Assembly (NCBI GenBank): GCA_964524185.1 | Contig: CAZGCI010000003.1 | Coordinates: 19,321 to 83,320 of the forward strand | DNA: 64,000 nucleotides | Direction: 5' to 3' | Source: Thiohalocapsa sp964524185 | GTDB lineage: Bacteria; Pseudomonadota; Gammaproteobacteria; Chromatiales; Chromatiaceae | Part shown: piece after piece, positions 26,766 to 35,646 of the stretch | How positions within the stretch are numbered: the stretch's first letter is position 1 | Layout of the letters: each line of letters opens with the position of its first letter | Notes under the pieces: model-generated | Database searches by the model: none | Seen by the model: the letters and a program-made list of their open reading frames with translations, nothing else | Told to the model about the DNA's origin: nothing | Position numbers and translations under genes: made by a program

Positions 26766-27911
26766 ATGCCGAAGGCGGGCATGACATCGCTGCTGTTTGA
26801 GCTGCTGGGGCGCTTTGTGCTGTTCGGTGCCATCTGGTGGCTGCTCACCAGCGGCCGCACCGATGCCCTGATCTTCGGCGCATGCGCTGCGGCGGCCGCG
26901 GCGGCTGCACCGCTGATCATCGGTGACCGCGGCGAGGCGTCCGCGCAGCGCGCCCTGTTGCCGACGGTGCTGCGACTGCCGCGGCTGCTCCCGTTCTTTC
27001 TGTGGGAGTCTTTACGCGGTGGGGTCGACGTGGCCCTGCGCGCGTTCAGACCGCGCCTGCCGCTGTCACCGGCAATGATCGATTACCCGCTACGGTTGCC
27101 GCCGGGACCGGCGGCTGTGATGATGGCGAGCCTCGTGAGCCTCATGCCGGGCACGCTTGCCATCATCAGCGGCAGCGGCCTGCGCGTGCATGTGCTCGAC
27201 GACGCCAGCGATTATCGCCACGACTTGGAACGGCTGGAGGCGCAGGTGGCTCGGGTCTTCGGCCTCGGGACATCAGCAGCGCAAGCCCCGGCGGCCAGCA
27301 TGCTTCAACCTGATCCAGCCGCCGGGGTCCAGGGTGAGGCCCACACACCACAAGGAGGCCCGATATCGCTGCTGTTTGAGCTGCTGGGGCGCTTTGTGCT
27401 GTTCGGTGCCATCTGGTGGCTGCTCACCAGCGGCCGCACCGATGCCCTGATCTTCGGCGCATGCGCTGCGGCGGCCGCGGCGGCTGCACCGCTGATCATC
27501 GGTGACCGCGGCGAGGCGTCCGCGCAGCGCGCCCTGTTGCCGACGGTGCTGCGACTGCCGCGGCTGCTCCCGTTCTTTCTGTGGGAGTCTTTACGCGGTG
27601 GGGTCGACGTGGCCCTGCGCGCGTTCAGACCGCGCCTGCCGCTGTCACCGGCAATGATCGATTACCCGCTACGGTTGCCGCCGGGACCGGCGGCTGTGAT
27701 GATGGCGAGCCTCGTGAGCCTCATGCCGGGCACGCTTGCCATCATCAGCGGCAGCGGCCTGCGCGTGCATGTGCTCGACGACGCCAGCGATTATCGCCAC
27801 GACTTGGAACGGCTGGAGGCGCAGGTGGCTCGGGTCTTCGGCCTCGGACTAGCAGCAGTGCAGGCCCCTGCTGCCAGCGCCCCCGATGAGGTCCTAGGGT
27901 CCGAAATATGA
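26766..27911 (+). CDS. mrpE: Mrp antiporter subunit E, tandemly duplicated in frame
   Basis: 381 residues comprising two complete MrpE units; the usual length is about 160. Unit 1 (about residues 7-178) and unit 2 (about 200-381) share an identical 161-residue core beginning SLLFELLGRFVLFGAIWWLL, joined by about 30 residues (MLQPDPAAGVQGEAHTPQGG). The units are encoded by two identical 483-base stretches 579 bases apart. The ends of the units (GTSAAQAPAAS versus GLAAVQAPAAS) have diverged. GGAAG precedes ATG 26766, and the stop overlaps mrpF. MrpE is a membrane subunit needed for assembly or coupling of Na+/H+ exchange. The duplication may be real or an assembly artefact. Confidence 0.85.
   Translation: MPKAGMTSLLFELLGRFVLFGAIWWLLTSGRTDALIFGACAAAAAAAAPLIIGDRGEASAQRALLPTVLRLPRLLPFFLWESLRGGVDVALRAFRPRLPLSPAMIDYPLRLPPGPAAVMMASLVSLMPGTLAIISGSGLRVHVLDDASDYRHDLERLEAQVARVFGLGTSAAQAPAASMLQPDPAAGVQGEAHTPQGGPISLLFELLGRFVLFGAIWWLLTSGRTDALIFGACAAAAAAAAPLIIGDRGEASAQRALLPTVLRLPRLLPFFLWESLRGGVDVALRAFRPRLPLSPAMIDYPLRLPPGPAAVMMASLVSLMPGTLAIISGSGLRVHVLDDASDYRHDLERLEAQVARVFGLGLAAVQAPAASAPDEVLGSEI
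26786..27268 (+). repeat. Perfect direct repeat, copy 1 (483 bp)
   Basis: Identical base for base to 27365-27847; it encodes the core of the first MrpE unit. Identity stops abruptly at GGCCTCGG, after which both copies continue in related but diverged sequence. Confidence 0.95.
27365..27847 (+). repeat. Perfect direct repeat, copy 2 (483 bp)
   Basis: Second copy, offset 579 bases (193 codons), so the reading frame is kept. See copy 1. Confidence 0.95.
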
Positions 27912-28192
27912 CCACACTGTATCTCGCGCTCTCACTGTTTCTGTTGCTGACACTGGCCGCCGGCTTATGGCGGGTCCGCCGCGGGCCCACGGCGGCGGAT
28001 CGCATGCTGGCTGCGCAGCTGTTCGGTACCACCTCGGCAGCCGTTCTGCTGCTGCTGGCGGAAGCACTGGAGCTGCCCGCCCTGCGGGATGTCGCACTCG
28101 TCCTCGCGTTGCTGGCGGTGATTGCCGTTATGGCCTTCACCGCCAGTGTCAAGCAGGCGATTCCGGAGGAAGACGATGCTGATCATCGATAG
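27908..28192 (+). CDS. mrpF: Mrp antiporter subunit F
   Basis: 94 residues, three membrane spans. The first span is followed by the family motif RRGPTAADRMLAAQLFGT, and the last ends VIAVMAFTASVKQAI. The start overlaps the mrpE stop (ATGA) and the end overlaps mrpG by 17 bases, so expression is translationally coupled. Confidence 0.88.
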   Translation: MTTLYLALSLFLLLTLAAGLWRVRRGPTAADRMLAAQLFGTTSAAVLLLLAEALELPALRDVALVLALLAVIAVMAFTASVKQAIPEEDDADHR

Positions 28193-28475
28193 CCTATCCG
28201 TCGCATTGCTGCTGGCCGGCAGCGTGTTCTTCCTGGCCGGCACGGTCGGCCTGCTGCGCTTTCCTGACGTCTACACGCGCCTGCACGCCCTCACCAAGGC
28301 GGACAATCTGGGCCTTGGGCTGGTGGTGATCGGGCTGATGCTCCAGGTGGAGTCTGTGGCGGCCGCGGGCGAACTGTTTCTCATCTGGCTATTGGTGCTC
28401 ACCGCATCGGCCGCCGCCAGCCAGTTAGTCGCGAGTTGGGCCCAAGCTCGACGCATCAAGCCATGGCGGAATTGA
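28176..28475 (+). CDS. mrpG: Mrp antiporter subunit G
   Basis: 99 residues from ATG 28176. It has three spans with the diagnostic sequence GTVGLLRFPDVYTRLHALTKA and then DNLGLGLVVIGLML. The ATG lies inside the mrpF end. Confidence 0.9.
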   Translation: MLIIDSLSVALLLAGSVFFLAGTVGLLRFPDVYTRLHALTKADNLGLGLVVIGLMLQVESVAAAGELFLIWLLVLTASAAASQLVASWAQARRIKPWRN

Positions 28476-28765
28476 ACGTCCTCGACTGGGCCCTGGACGG
28501 CTTGCTGGCACTGTTGCTGCTCTGGCTTGCCTGGCGCGCGTTGTCGACGCCGCAGCTGTTTCGGGCGGTGGTCCTGTTCATCGCCTTTGGCCTCGTGCTA
28601 GCACTGACCTGGGCGCGGCTCTATGCCGTCGATGTGGCGCTCGCCGAGGTGGCCATTGGCGCCGGCGTCACCGGCGCCCTGTTGCTCGCGGCACTGGCAC
28701 GCCTGGAGCCACCGTCCAACCGCGATCAGCAACAGCCGCACGACGGCGACCAAGGGCAGCCATGA
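28463..28765 (+). CDS. DUF4040/MbhD-like antiporter subunit (MrpB N-terminal type)
   Basis: 100 residues from ATG 28463 (MAELNVLDW), overlapping the mrpG end by 13 bases. Three spans carry RALSTPQLFRAVVLFIAFGL and VDVALAEVAIGAGVTGALLL, typical of the DUF4040 domain that is part of MrpA in Bacillus but a separate chain in hydrogenase-type and gammaproteobacterial antiporters. The tail is Gln/Asp-rich and soluble. Confidence 0.82.
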   Translation: MAELNVLDWALDGLLALLLLWLAWRALSTPQLFRAVVLFIAFGLVLALTWARLYAVDVALAEVAIGAGVTGALLLAALARLEPPSNRDQQQPHDGDQGQP

Positions 28766-29502
28766 CTGCACAGCCCCATCCAGAAGCCGGCGCGCCGAGC
28801 ACGGCGCCCGCACCGGCCGGGACCGCCGCGCCCGGTCGGGCACCCAAGGCGTTGCCGGCGCTGGCACGGGCCCTGCTCGCGCTGGCGTTGCTCGCCCTGT
28901 TCGGCGGCCTGGCACGGGCGGTCCTGTCGCTGACGGCGCCGGCGCCCGGCCTGTCTGCGCTCGTCGCTGCACACCTAGAGGACAGCGGTGTCGCGCATCC
29001 GGTGACGGCGGTACTGCTGAATTTCCGCGGCTATGACACGCTGCTGGAGGTCGCCGTCCTGCTGCTGGCACTGATCGGCACCTGGTCTATCGCCAAAGCG
29101 CGGGGCTGCGATGCCGACCCACCCGGCCCACTCCTGCGGGAGCTGCCGCGGCTGTTGGTACCACTGATGGTGCTGATGGCCGGCTATCTGCTCTGGGTTG
29201 GCGCCTACGCACCGGGCGGCGCCTTTCAGGCTGGCTCCTTACTGGGTGGCGTCGGCATTATGCTGTGCCTGAGCGGACGCCGGCTGCCGCAGTGGACGGC
29301 GGGCCTGCCGCTGCGAGTCCTGGCTGCCTTGGGCGTTGTTGTATTTGCAGCGCTCGGTGTCGGCGCAGCCGCCCTCCCGGGCGGCGCGCCTCTCGGCTGG
29401 CCGCCGGCAGCCGCGAAGGGTCTGATCCTCGCCATCGAGCTCGCGGCGACGCTGTCCATCGGCTTCATCCTGGCGGCGTTGTTCGCCGGGGGGCGCCCAT
29501 GA
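28762..29502 (+). CDS. mrpB: MrpB-like antiporter subunit
   Basis: 246 residues starting in the ATGA overlap with the preceding gene. A Pro/Ala-rich cytosolic start is followed by a span (about 32-52), then HPVTAVLLNFRGYDTLLEVAVLLLALIG, which is the hallmark of the MrpA C-terminus/MrpB. LLVPLMVLMAGYLLWVGAYAPGGAFQAG follows, the conserved MnhB core. Two fused pieces (MbhE-like and MnhB) seem present in one chain. Confidence 0.85.
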   Translation: MTAQPHPEAGAPSTAPAPAGTAAPGRAPKALPALARALLALALLALFGGLARAVLSLTAPAPGLSALVAAHLEDSGVAHPVTAVLLNFRGYDTLLEVAVLLLALIGTWSIAKARGCDADPPGPLLRELPRLLVPLMVLMAGYLLWVGAYAPGGAFQAGSLLGGVGIMLCLSGRRLPQWTAGLPLRVLAALGVVVFAALGVGAAALPGGAPLGWPPAAAKGLILAIELAATLSIGFILAALFAGGRP

Positions 29503-29819
29503 CGCAGGCCGTCTTTTGGGGCCTGGTGGGGGTCGCGCTGATGGTCATTGGACTCTATGCCCTGGTCGTCCACGCCCATCTGCTGCGCAAGGTGCTGGCA
29601 CTCAACATCATCAGCAGCGGCGTGTTTTTGGTCTTCATCGGCCTTGCTTGGCGCATGCCAGCCGGCGGCGAGCCCGCCGCGGCCGATCCGGTTCCGCAGG
29701 CGATGGTGCTCACCGGCATTGTCGTCGCCGTCGCCGCGACGGCCCTCGCGCTGGCATTGATCGTGAGACTGCGCGCGGTGACCGGGCGCAGCACCCTGGA
29801 CGAAGACCTGGACGGCTGA
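29499..29819 (+). CDS. mrpC: Mrp antiporter subunit C
   Basis: 106 residues, three spans, a NuoK homologue: LMVIGLYALVVHAHLLRKVL, NIISSGVFLVFIGLAW, and DPVPQAMVLTGIVVAVAATA. ATGA overlap with mrpB; two bases separate it from mrpD. Confidence 0.9.
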   Translation: MTQAVFWGLVGVALMVIGLYALVVHAHLLRKVLALNIISSGVFLVFIGLAWRMPAGGEPAAADPVPQAMVLTGIVVAVAATALALALIVRLRAVTGRSTLDEDLDG

Positions 29820-29821
29820 GT

Positions 29822-31324
29822 ATGCCCTTGGATTCCAGCGCACTGGACTGGCCACTTGCTGTCGTCTTCTTGCCGCTGGCGGGGGCGCTGCTGTGCTTCC
29901 TGCTGCCCCGCCTTGCGGTGGTCTTGGGCTTGGCCATCGCGGCGCTGACCGCCGCGGCGGTGCTGGGCCTAACGCTCGAGGTGCTCGCCAACGGTGAACA
30001 GCGCACGCTGCTCGGCGGTTGGGGTGCACCACTCGGCATCGTCTGGCTAGCCGATGCCCTCAGCGCGTCGATGTTGGCCATGACGGCGACGGTGGCACTC
30101 CCGGTGAGCCTCTACGCCGCGGCCTATTTCCGTGCCGATGGCACCGAGCGTGTCTTCTTCTGGCCGCTGTGGCTGATGCTCTGGACGGCGTTGAATGCCC
30201 TGTTCCTGTCGGCGGACCTGTTTAACCTCTATGTCACGTTGGAGCTGCTCGGTTTCGCCGCTGCCAGCCTGACGGCGTTGGGTGGCAGCGCAGCAGCGCT
30301 CACCGGCGCGATCCGCTATTTGTTTGTCAGCGTGCTCGGTTCGGTGTCCTACCTGTTCGGCGTTGCCCTGATCTACCACGCCTGTGGCACGGTGGACATC
30401 GCGCTGGTGGGCGCCTGCATGGTCGACGCACCCCTCCCGGCGGTGCAGACCGCGGTGGGCGCGATGATTGCCGGCCTGCTGCTGAAAACCGCCCTATTCC
30501 CCTTTCATTTCTGGCTGCCGCCGGCACACGGCAGCGCGCCGCCCCCGGTCAGCGCCGTGCTATCGGCACTTGTGGTGAAGGGCTCGTTCTATCTCATTTT
30601 GCGGCTCTGGCTCGACGTCCTCGGGGGCAACGACGGAAGCGAGCCCTGGCTCGCAGAACTGCTCGGCGTGCTCGGTGCGGTCGCGGTCATCTGGGGCTCG
30701 CTGCTGGCGCTGCGCCAGGAGCGCCTCAAGCTGCTGGTCGCCTATTCCACGGTGGCCCAGATCGGTTACTTCTTCATGGCCTTCCCGCTGGCGGTGGCCG
30801 GCGGTGCGGCTGCCTGGACCGGCGCGCTTTACCTGGTGCTGTCACACGCCCTGGCGAAGGCGGCCATGTTCCTGAGCGCCGGCAGCCTGATGCGCTTCGG
30901 CGGCCATGATCGCATCGCCGACCTCGACAATGCGGTGCCGCGGCTGCCGCTCACGCTCACCGCCTTTACACTGGCGGGCGTCAGCATCATGGGCCTCCCA
31001 CCCAGCGGCGGCTTCATCGGTAAGTGGATGCTGTTGGAGGCCGCGTTCCGGCAGGAGCGCTTCGTGCTGGCAGCGGTGATCCTGCTCGGCGGCGTGTTGG
31101 CAGCGGCCTATGTCTTTCGCGTGGTGGGCCACGCCTTTACGCCGGGGCCGCGCAGCGACCGTGGCGTTGCGGTCCCCGCGGCGATGGAATGGAGCGCCTT
31201 GTTGCTCGCGATGTTGGCCATCGTGCTCGGGCTGACACTGCCGCTGCTCTGGCCGCTGCTGCAGATTGGGGGCGCAGAGTCGGCCGCGCTCGCCGTGGCG
31301 GTTGCAACTGGAGTGGCGTCATGA
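29822..31324 (+). CDS. mrpD: Mrp antiporter subunit D (NuoN/NuoM-like)
   Basis: 500 residues, about 14 spans. The TM5 glutamate occurs in LFNLYVTLELLGFAAASL, and the TM7 lysine with the conserved loop in LLLKTALFPFHFWLPPAHGSA. LLVAYSTVAQIGYFFMAF and GLPPSGGFIGKWMLLEAAF follow as in proton-translocating antiporter-like subunits. It is one of three such subunits in the operon and the best conserved. Confidence 0.92.
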   Translation: MPLDSSALDWPLAVVFLPLAGALLCFLLPRLAVVLGLAIAALTAAAVLGLTLEVLANGEQRTLLGGWGAPLGIVWLADALSASMLAMTATVALPVSLYAAAYFRADGTERVFFWPLWLMLWTALNALFLSADLFNLYVTLELLGFAAASLTALGGSAAALTGAIRYLFVSVLGSVSYLFGVALIYHACGTVDIALVGACMVDAPLPAVQTAVGAMIAGLLLKTALFPFHFWLPPAHGSAPPPVSAVLSALVVKGSFYLILRLWLDVLGGNDGSEPWLAELLGVLGAVAVIWGSLLALRQERLKLLVAYSTVAQIGYFFMAFPLAVAGGAAAWTGALYLVLSHALAKAAMFLSAGSLMRFGGHDRIADLDNAVPRLPLTLTAFTLAGVSIMGLPPSGGFIGKWMLLEAAFRQERFVLAAVILLGGVLAAAYVFRVVGHAFTPGPRSDRGVAVPAAMEWSALLLAMLAIVLGLTLPLLWPLLQIGGAESAALAVAVATGVAS

Positions 31325-32913
31325 CCCCCGTCGTCGAGGCCCGGATGCCGGCGGACGCGCTGCTGCCACTGCTGGTGCTTGCCAGCTCGCTCCTTCCTGC
31401 ACTGATCGTCTTCTTCCTGGCCGAGACGCGCATCCGCGTTCGCACCACGCTGAACCTGGGCGGCGCGTTCATCAAGCTGGCCCTGGTCGGCTGGATGTTC
31501 TGGGGGGTCTATCACGGGCAGCGCTACGAGGCACGGCTGCCGCTGCTGGACGGCCTCGACCTGGTCTTGCGTGTCGGCGCTCTCTCACTGCTGTTCCTAG
31601 TCCTGTCCGCAGGCCTTTGGCTGGTCACCACGGTCTACGCGGTGGGCTACCTGGAGCGGGCGCCGCACCGAAGCCGCTTCTTTGGCTTCTTCAGTCTCTG
31701 TGTCACCGCCACGGTGGGCGTGGCGATGGCCGGCAACCTCCTGACCTTTCTGTTGTTCTTCGAGATGTTGACCCTGACCACCTATCCCCTGGTGGTCCAT
31801 CGCGGCACCGAGGCGTCACGCCAGGCCGGCGTCATCTACTTGACCCATACGGTGATCGCCGGGGCGCTGCTGCTGGCGGGCACGGTCTGGCTCTACACGC
31901 TCACTGGCACCCTCACCTTCGCCCCGCGCGGCTTCGTCGGGGAGATCGCCGACAGCCATCCCGGGGCGCTCACCGCAATCTTTGCGCTGCTCATCGCGGG
32001 CGTCGGCGTCAAGGCTGCGCTCGTGCCGCTGCATGGCTGGCTACCTCGGGCGATGGTGGCACCTGCCCCGGTGAGTGCGCTGCTGCATGCGGTGGCGGTG
32101 GTCAAGGCGGGCGCCTTCGGCATTGTGCTCATCGTCTACGACGTCTTCGGGGTGGAGCAGGCCGCGGAGCTCGGTGTGACTGGCCCGCTGGCGGCGGTGG
32201 CCGCGGTGACCATTGTCTATGGCTCGCTGCGCGCCCTCTACCAGGACGATCTCAAGCGGCGGCTCGCGTTTTCCACCGTCAGCCAGGTGTCCTACATCGT
32301 CCTTGGCGTCGCCATTGTCGGCCCGCTGGCCAGTGTTGGCGGCATCGTCCATCTGGTGCACCAGGGCGTCATGAAGATCACGCTCTTCTTCTGCGCCGGC
32401 AACTTGGCGGAGACCCTGGGCATCCACAAGGTCAGCGAGATGAACGGGGTCGGCCAGCGCATGCCGTGGACCATGGTCGCCTTTACCATCGCGGCGCTCG
32501 GCATGATCGGCGTGCCGCCCATCGCCGGGTTCGTCACCAAGTGGTACCTGAGCCTGGGGGCACTCGAGGCCGGCGTGCACTGGCCGCTCTATGTGCTGAT
32601 CACGAGCAGCCTACTGAATGCGGCCTACTTCTTACCCATCCTGCATGCGGCCTGGTTTCGGGAGCCCACGGGGCAATGGGCCGCACCGGCTGCCGGACCC
32701 GCGGATGGGCAGGTCGCCGTTGTGGGCGCCGATGGGGGCGCCGATGGGGGCGGCAGGGCCGCGGGGCCGCGTTTAGAGACGCGTTGGCTCCTGTTACTCC
32801 CGCCGCTTGTCACGGCGGCGCTGTCGCTGCTGATTGGGCTGTTCGCGTCGCTGCCGATCTCGCCGCTGGAATGGTCCCTGCTGATCTCGGAGCGGGAATT
32901 CGAGTATCCATGA
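31321..32913 (+). CDS. Second antiporter-like subunit (MrpA N-terminal/NuoL-like)
   Basis: 530 residues, ATGA overlap with mrpD. It has the proton-channel residues: Glu in LLFFEMLTLTTYPLVVHRG and Lys in GVGVKAALVPLHGWLPRAM, then LLHAVAVVKAGAFGI and FSTVSQVSYIVLGVAI. It corresponds to the NuoL-like part of MrpA or to a second MrpD. A Gly/Asp-rich loop (about 455-490) precedes the last span. Confidence 0.88.
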   Translation: MTPVVEARMPADALLPLLVLASSLLPALIVFFLAETRIRVRTTLNLGGAFIKLALVGWMFWGVYHGQRYEARLPLLDGLDLVLRVGALSLLFLVLSAGLWLVTTVYAVGYLERAPHRSRFFGFFSLCVTATVGVAMAGNLLTFLLFFEMLTLTTYPLVVHRGTEASRQAGVIYLTHTVIAGALLLAGTVWLYTLTGTLTFAPRGFVGEIADSHPGALTAIFALLIAGVGVKAALVPLHGWLPRAMVAPAPVSALLHAVAVVKAGAFGIVLIVYDVFGVEQAAELGVTGPLAAVAAVTIVYGSLRALYQDDLKRRLAFSTVSQVSYIVLGVAIVGPLASVGGIVHLVHQGVMKITLFFCAGNLAETLGIHKVSEMNGVGQRMPWTMVAFTIAALGMIGVPPIAGFVTKWYLSLGALEAGVHWPLYVLITSSLLNAAYFLPILHAAWFREPTGQWAAPAAGPADGQVAVVGADGGADGGGRAAGPRLETRWLLLLPPLVTAALSLLIGLFASLPISPLEWSLLISEREFEYP

Positions 32914-34580
32914 ATCCCCAATCGGCAGACGCGGTGCTCGCGACAGCGTCATGGCTGCCAGGCATCGCGCCGGTGTGGCCGCTGGTGGTGCTCGTTGCGC
33001 TGGCGCTCCCAGCCCAGCGCGGACCAGTGTTGCAGCTCGCGCGCTGGGCGGCCCTGCCGGCCTTGCTCATCGCGCTCGTCGCCCCCGCGGCCGTGCTGCC
33101 CTTGCCAGGCATGCTACTCGGTGCTTCATTGCAGCTCGATACCCCGGGACGCTGGGTGCTGGCTGCGGTGGCGCTGCTCTGGCTGGCCGGCGGCTGGCTC
33201 GCCGCGGACTGGCTCCGCAGCCCTTGGCGCACCATGGCGTTTCTGTTGGCCATGGCCGGCGCGCTCTGCCTGCCGTTGACCGGCGACCTGCCGAGCGCAC
33301 TGGCGGCCTCCGTGCTGGCCGCTTATCCACTGTACGCGCTGCTCGGTGGCGGGCGCGGGGGCCGTGCACTGCTGACCTCGGTGGTCATTGCTGATCTGTT
33401 GATCCTCGAGGCGTTGCTCCTCCTGACCAAGGCCAGCGCAGGGTTGGACTTCACAGCGCTGCGCACGGCGCTGAACGCAGTCCAGGCGCCCGGTATCGTG
33501 CTAGCCCTCTTGGTGCTCGGCTTCGGCGCCAAGGCTGGCCTGATGGGGCTGCATTATTGGCTGGCGCCCGCACTGGGCGAAGCGCGCGTCCGGGTCTCGG
33601 CTATGGTGGTCGCGTTCACGCTCGTCGCCGGTTTACTGCCGTGGCTGCGCCTGCTGCCGACCGGGGATACGCAGTGGTCGGCAGCGGCCGCGCTGATTCC
33701 GTGGCTCGCGCTGGCGGGCGGGGTCTGGGCGGTGGTGGCCGGGCTCCTGCAGGCGACATCGCGGGGGCCGCTGGCCTACCTCCTGGGGGCGCTGGCCAGT
33801 TTCTGGTTGGGCCTGTTGGCGATGGCCATGGGGCCAGCGCCGGCGGTGGCCGGCAGCGAGGTCCTCCCGGCAGCGCTAGCGCTGTCGGCACTTGGCATGG
33901 CGGCGCTGCTGCTTGCAGAAGGCACCTCAGACCGGTACGGACGGCTCGCGGTTTGGGCGCTGGCGCTCCTCGCCGCGTTGTTGGTCGGTGTCGGGACCCT
34001 TGGCGCCGCGTTACTCACAGCCGCCGGCGCAGGCGGCGCGAAGGGGCCGCTCATCGGCTCCCTGGGCTGCGTCGGCATCCTGCTCGGGGCCTCGGTCACC
34101 GCGGCGGGCAGGGCGTATGGAAACGAGCGCGATCTGGAACAACGGGCGAGCGCGCTGCTCGTCGCCGGCGGCCTGGTCATGGCCGTGCTCGCGCTCCTCG
34201 CACGGCCAGAGGGGTTGCCGCTGACGACGACCTGGTCCAGCGCCGGCGTCATTGCCTTGACGAGCGCGCTGCTAGTGGGCGCGGCGCTTGGACCCTTCGG
34301 CATGATCAGTCTGGCTCGACTGCCGCGCGCCCCAGCCGGCGACCTCCTCGTCGTCTTCGAGCGCATGGCGGCGGGGCTCATCGTCCTCTGGGAGCGGCTC
34401 GGGCCGATTGTGGGAGACGGGCGCGACCGGCTGCGAGCAGCCCTCGAGTCCGCACGCGTGGGTGCGGCCCGTCAGCTCGACATGGACGCTATGGAAGCCC
34501 TGCTGCGCCGCTGGTCCACGGCGACAGTGTTGCTGTTGGTGACCGGTGCAGCGCTTGCGTTGCTCGTCAGCGCGGGATAG
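32910..34580 (+). CDS. Third, divergent antiporter-like subunit
   Basis: 556 residues, overlapping the preceding stop by ATGA. It keeps the TM7 lysine in LGFGAKAGLMGLHYWLAPALGEA. The TM5 region, aligned on the Tyr-Pro-Leu of its neighbour, reads LAASVLAAYPLYALLG with Ala in place of the essential Glu. About 14-16 spans; a C-terminal amphipathic helix (about 485-530) precedes a final span. It is probably a structural or modified ion-channel subunit. Its similarity to the other two is low outside TM7. Confidence 0.75.
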   Translation: MNPQSADAVLATASWLPGIAPVWPLVVLVALALPAQRGPVLQLARWAALPALLIALVAPAAVLPLPGMLLGASLQLDTPGRWVLAAVALLWLAGGWLAADWLRSPWRTMAFLLAMAGALCLPLTGDLPSALAASVLAAYPLYALLGGGRGGRALLTSVVIADLLILEALLLLTKASAGLDFTALRTALNAVQAPGIVLALLVLGFGAKAGLMGLHYWLAPALGEARVRVSAMVVAFTLVAGLLPWLRLLPTGDTQWSAAAALIPWLALAGGVWAVVAGLLQATSRGPLAYLLGALASFWLGLLAMAMGPAPAVAGSEVLPAALALSALGMAALLLAEGTSDRYGRLAVWALALLAALLVGVGTLGAALLTAAGAGGAKGPLIGSLGCVGILLGASVTAAGRAYGNERDLEQRASALLVAGGLVMAVLALLARPEGLPLTTTWSSAGVIALTSALLVGAALGPFGMISLARLPRAPAGDLLVVFERMAAGLIVLWERLGPIVGDGRDRLRAALESARVGAARQLDMDAMEALLRRWSTATVLLLVTGAALALLVSAG

Positions 34581-34623
34581 CGCCTCGGGACTGGCGAGTG
34601 GCCCCATCGACGGAGCAGTGGCG

Positions 34624-35613
34624 ATGCGGCACTTCCGGAACATCCTCTATGTGCATGCGTTGGAGTCCGACGACACCTGCGCGCTGAGGCGGGCGGTTGC
34701 CCTCGCACGGGCGCATCAGGCCCGGCTGACCGCCATGGCGGTGGTGGAGGACCTGCCGCCACCGCGTCCACCCAATGGGATGGCCCTGACCAAGGCCCAA
34801 CTCCAACAGGCGCTGGTGGCGGCATCGACAGACCGCTTAGGAGAGATCCTTGACGGCTTGGATACAGCCCGCCAGATCGAGGTGCAGGTTGCGGCGGGGA
34901 CGCCGTTCTTGGAGATCATCCGCGATGTGCTCCGCAATGGCCGTGATCTGGTGATCAAATGCGCTGAGCCCTCTGGCATACTCGGGCGCTTGTTCGGCAG
35001 CGACGACATGCACCTCCTGCGAAAGTGCCCCTGCCCGGTCTGGTTGTGCAAGCCGAATGCCGGTGGCCCATACCGGCGCATCCTCGTGGCCGTGGATGCG
35101 GAGCAGTTCTATCCACCAGGCGAGTCGGAAACCCGACATGCCCTGAACATGGAGCTGCTCGAGCTCGCCGCGAGCCGGGCACAGGCCGACGCGGCAGAAC
35201 TCCACGTCGCCTATGTCTGGTCTGCGATCGGTGAGAGCGTAATGCGAAGCACGTCGCTGTTGGCACCGGATGAGCAGGTCGATGCCTACATCGCGGCGGA
35301 GCGCCAGCGCCACGCGGCAGCGCTGGAGGCGCTGCTCACGGAGCTTGAGTCCGTCAGCGTTGCGCGCGGCGAGCCCCCACCGGAGCCAATCAGGCATCTG
35401 CCGAAGGGCTCCGCCCGCAGCGAGCTGCCGACGCTCGCCCGGCGTATCGACGCCGACCTGGTCATCCTGGGCACGCTGGGACGCACCGGCGTCCCTGGTC
35501 TGTTCATCGGTAACACGGCGGAGTCCGTGCTCCACCAAGTGGACTGCTCCGTGCTGGCATTGAAGCCGGCGGGGTTCATCAGTCCGGTGACGGCCCCGGA
35601 GCAGTCGGCCTAA
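34624..35613 (+). CDS. Tandem universal stress protein
   Basis: 329 residues with two UspA folds. The first (about 1-145) ends DLVIKCAEPSGILGRLFGSDDMHLLRKCPCPVW; the second (about 150-320) ends DLVILGTLGRTGVPGLFIGNTAESVL followed by SVLALKP. The Gly-x2-Gly-x9-Gly-Ser/Asn ATP motif is complete only in the second. It begins 43 bases after the antiporter operon and is probably co-transcribed, suggesting a regulatory link to ion stress (similar to E. coli UspE type). Confidence 0.85.
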   Translation: MRHFRNILYVHALESDDTCALRRAVALARAHQARLTAMAVVEDLPPPRPPNGMALTKAQLQQALVAASTDRLGEILDGLDTARQIEVQVAAGTPFLEIIRDVLRNGRDLVIKCAEPSGILGRLFGSDDMHLLRKCPCPVWLCKPNAGGPYRRILVAVDAEQFYPPGESETRHALNMELLELAASRAQADAAELHVAYVWSAIGESVMRSTSLLAPDEQVDAYIAAERQRHAAALEALLTELESVSVARGEPPPEPIRHLPKGSARSELPTLARRIDADLVILGTLGRTGVPGLFIGNTAESVLHQVDCSVLALKPAGFISPVTAPEQSA

Positions 35614-35646
35614 ACAGCCCGGTTGAGCGCTGCAGCGCCGCGCCGC

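Noticed and set aside
31266..32909. 548-residue N-terminal extension of the third antiporter subunit
   Set aside because: It overlaps the preceding antiporter gene in another frame; the ATGA start at 32910 is the coherent one.
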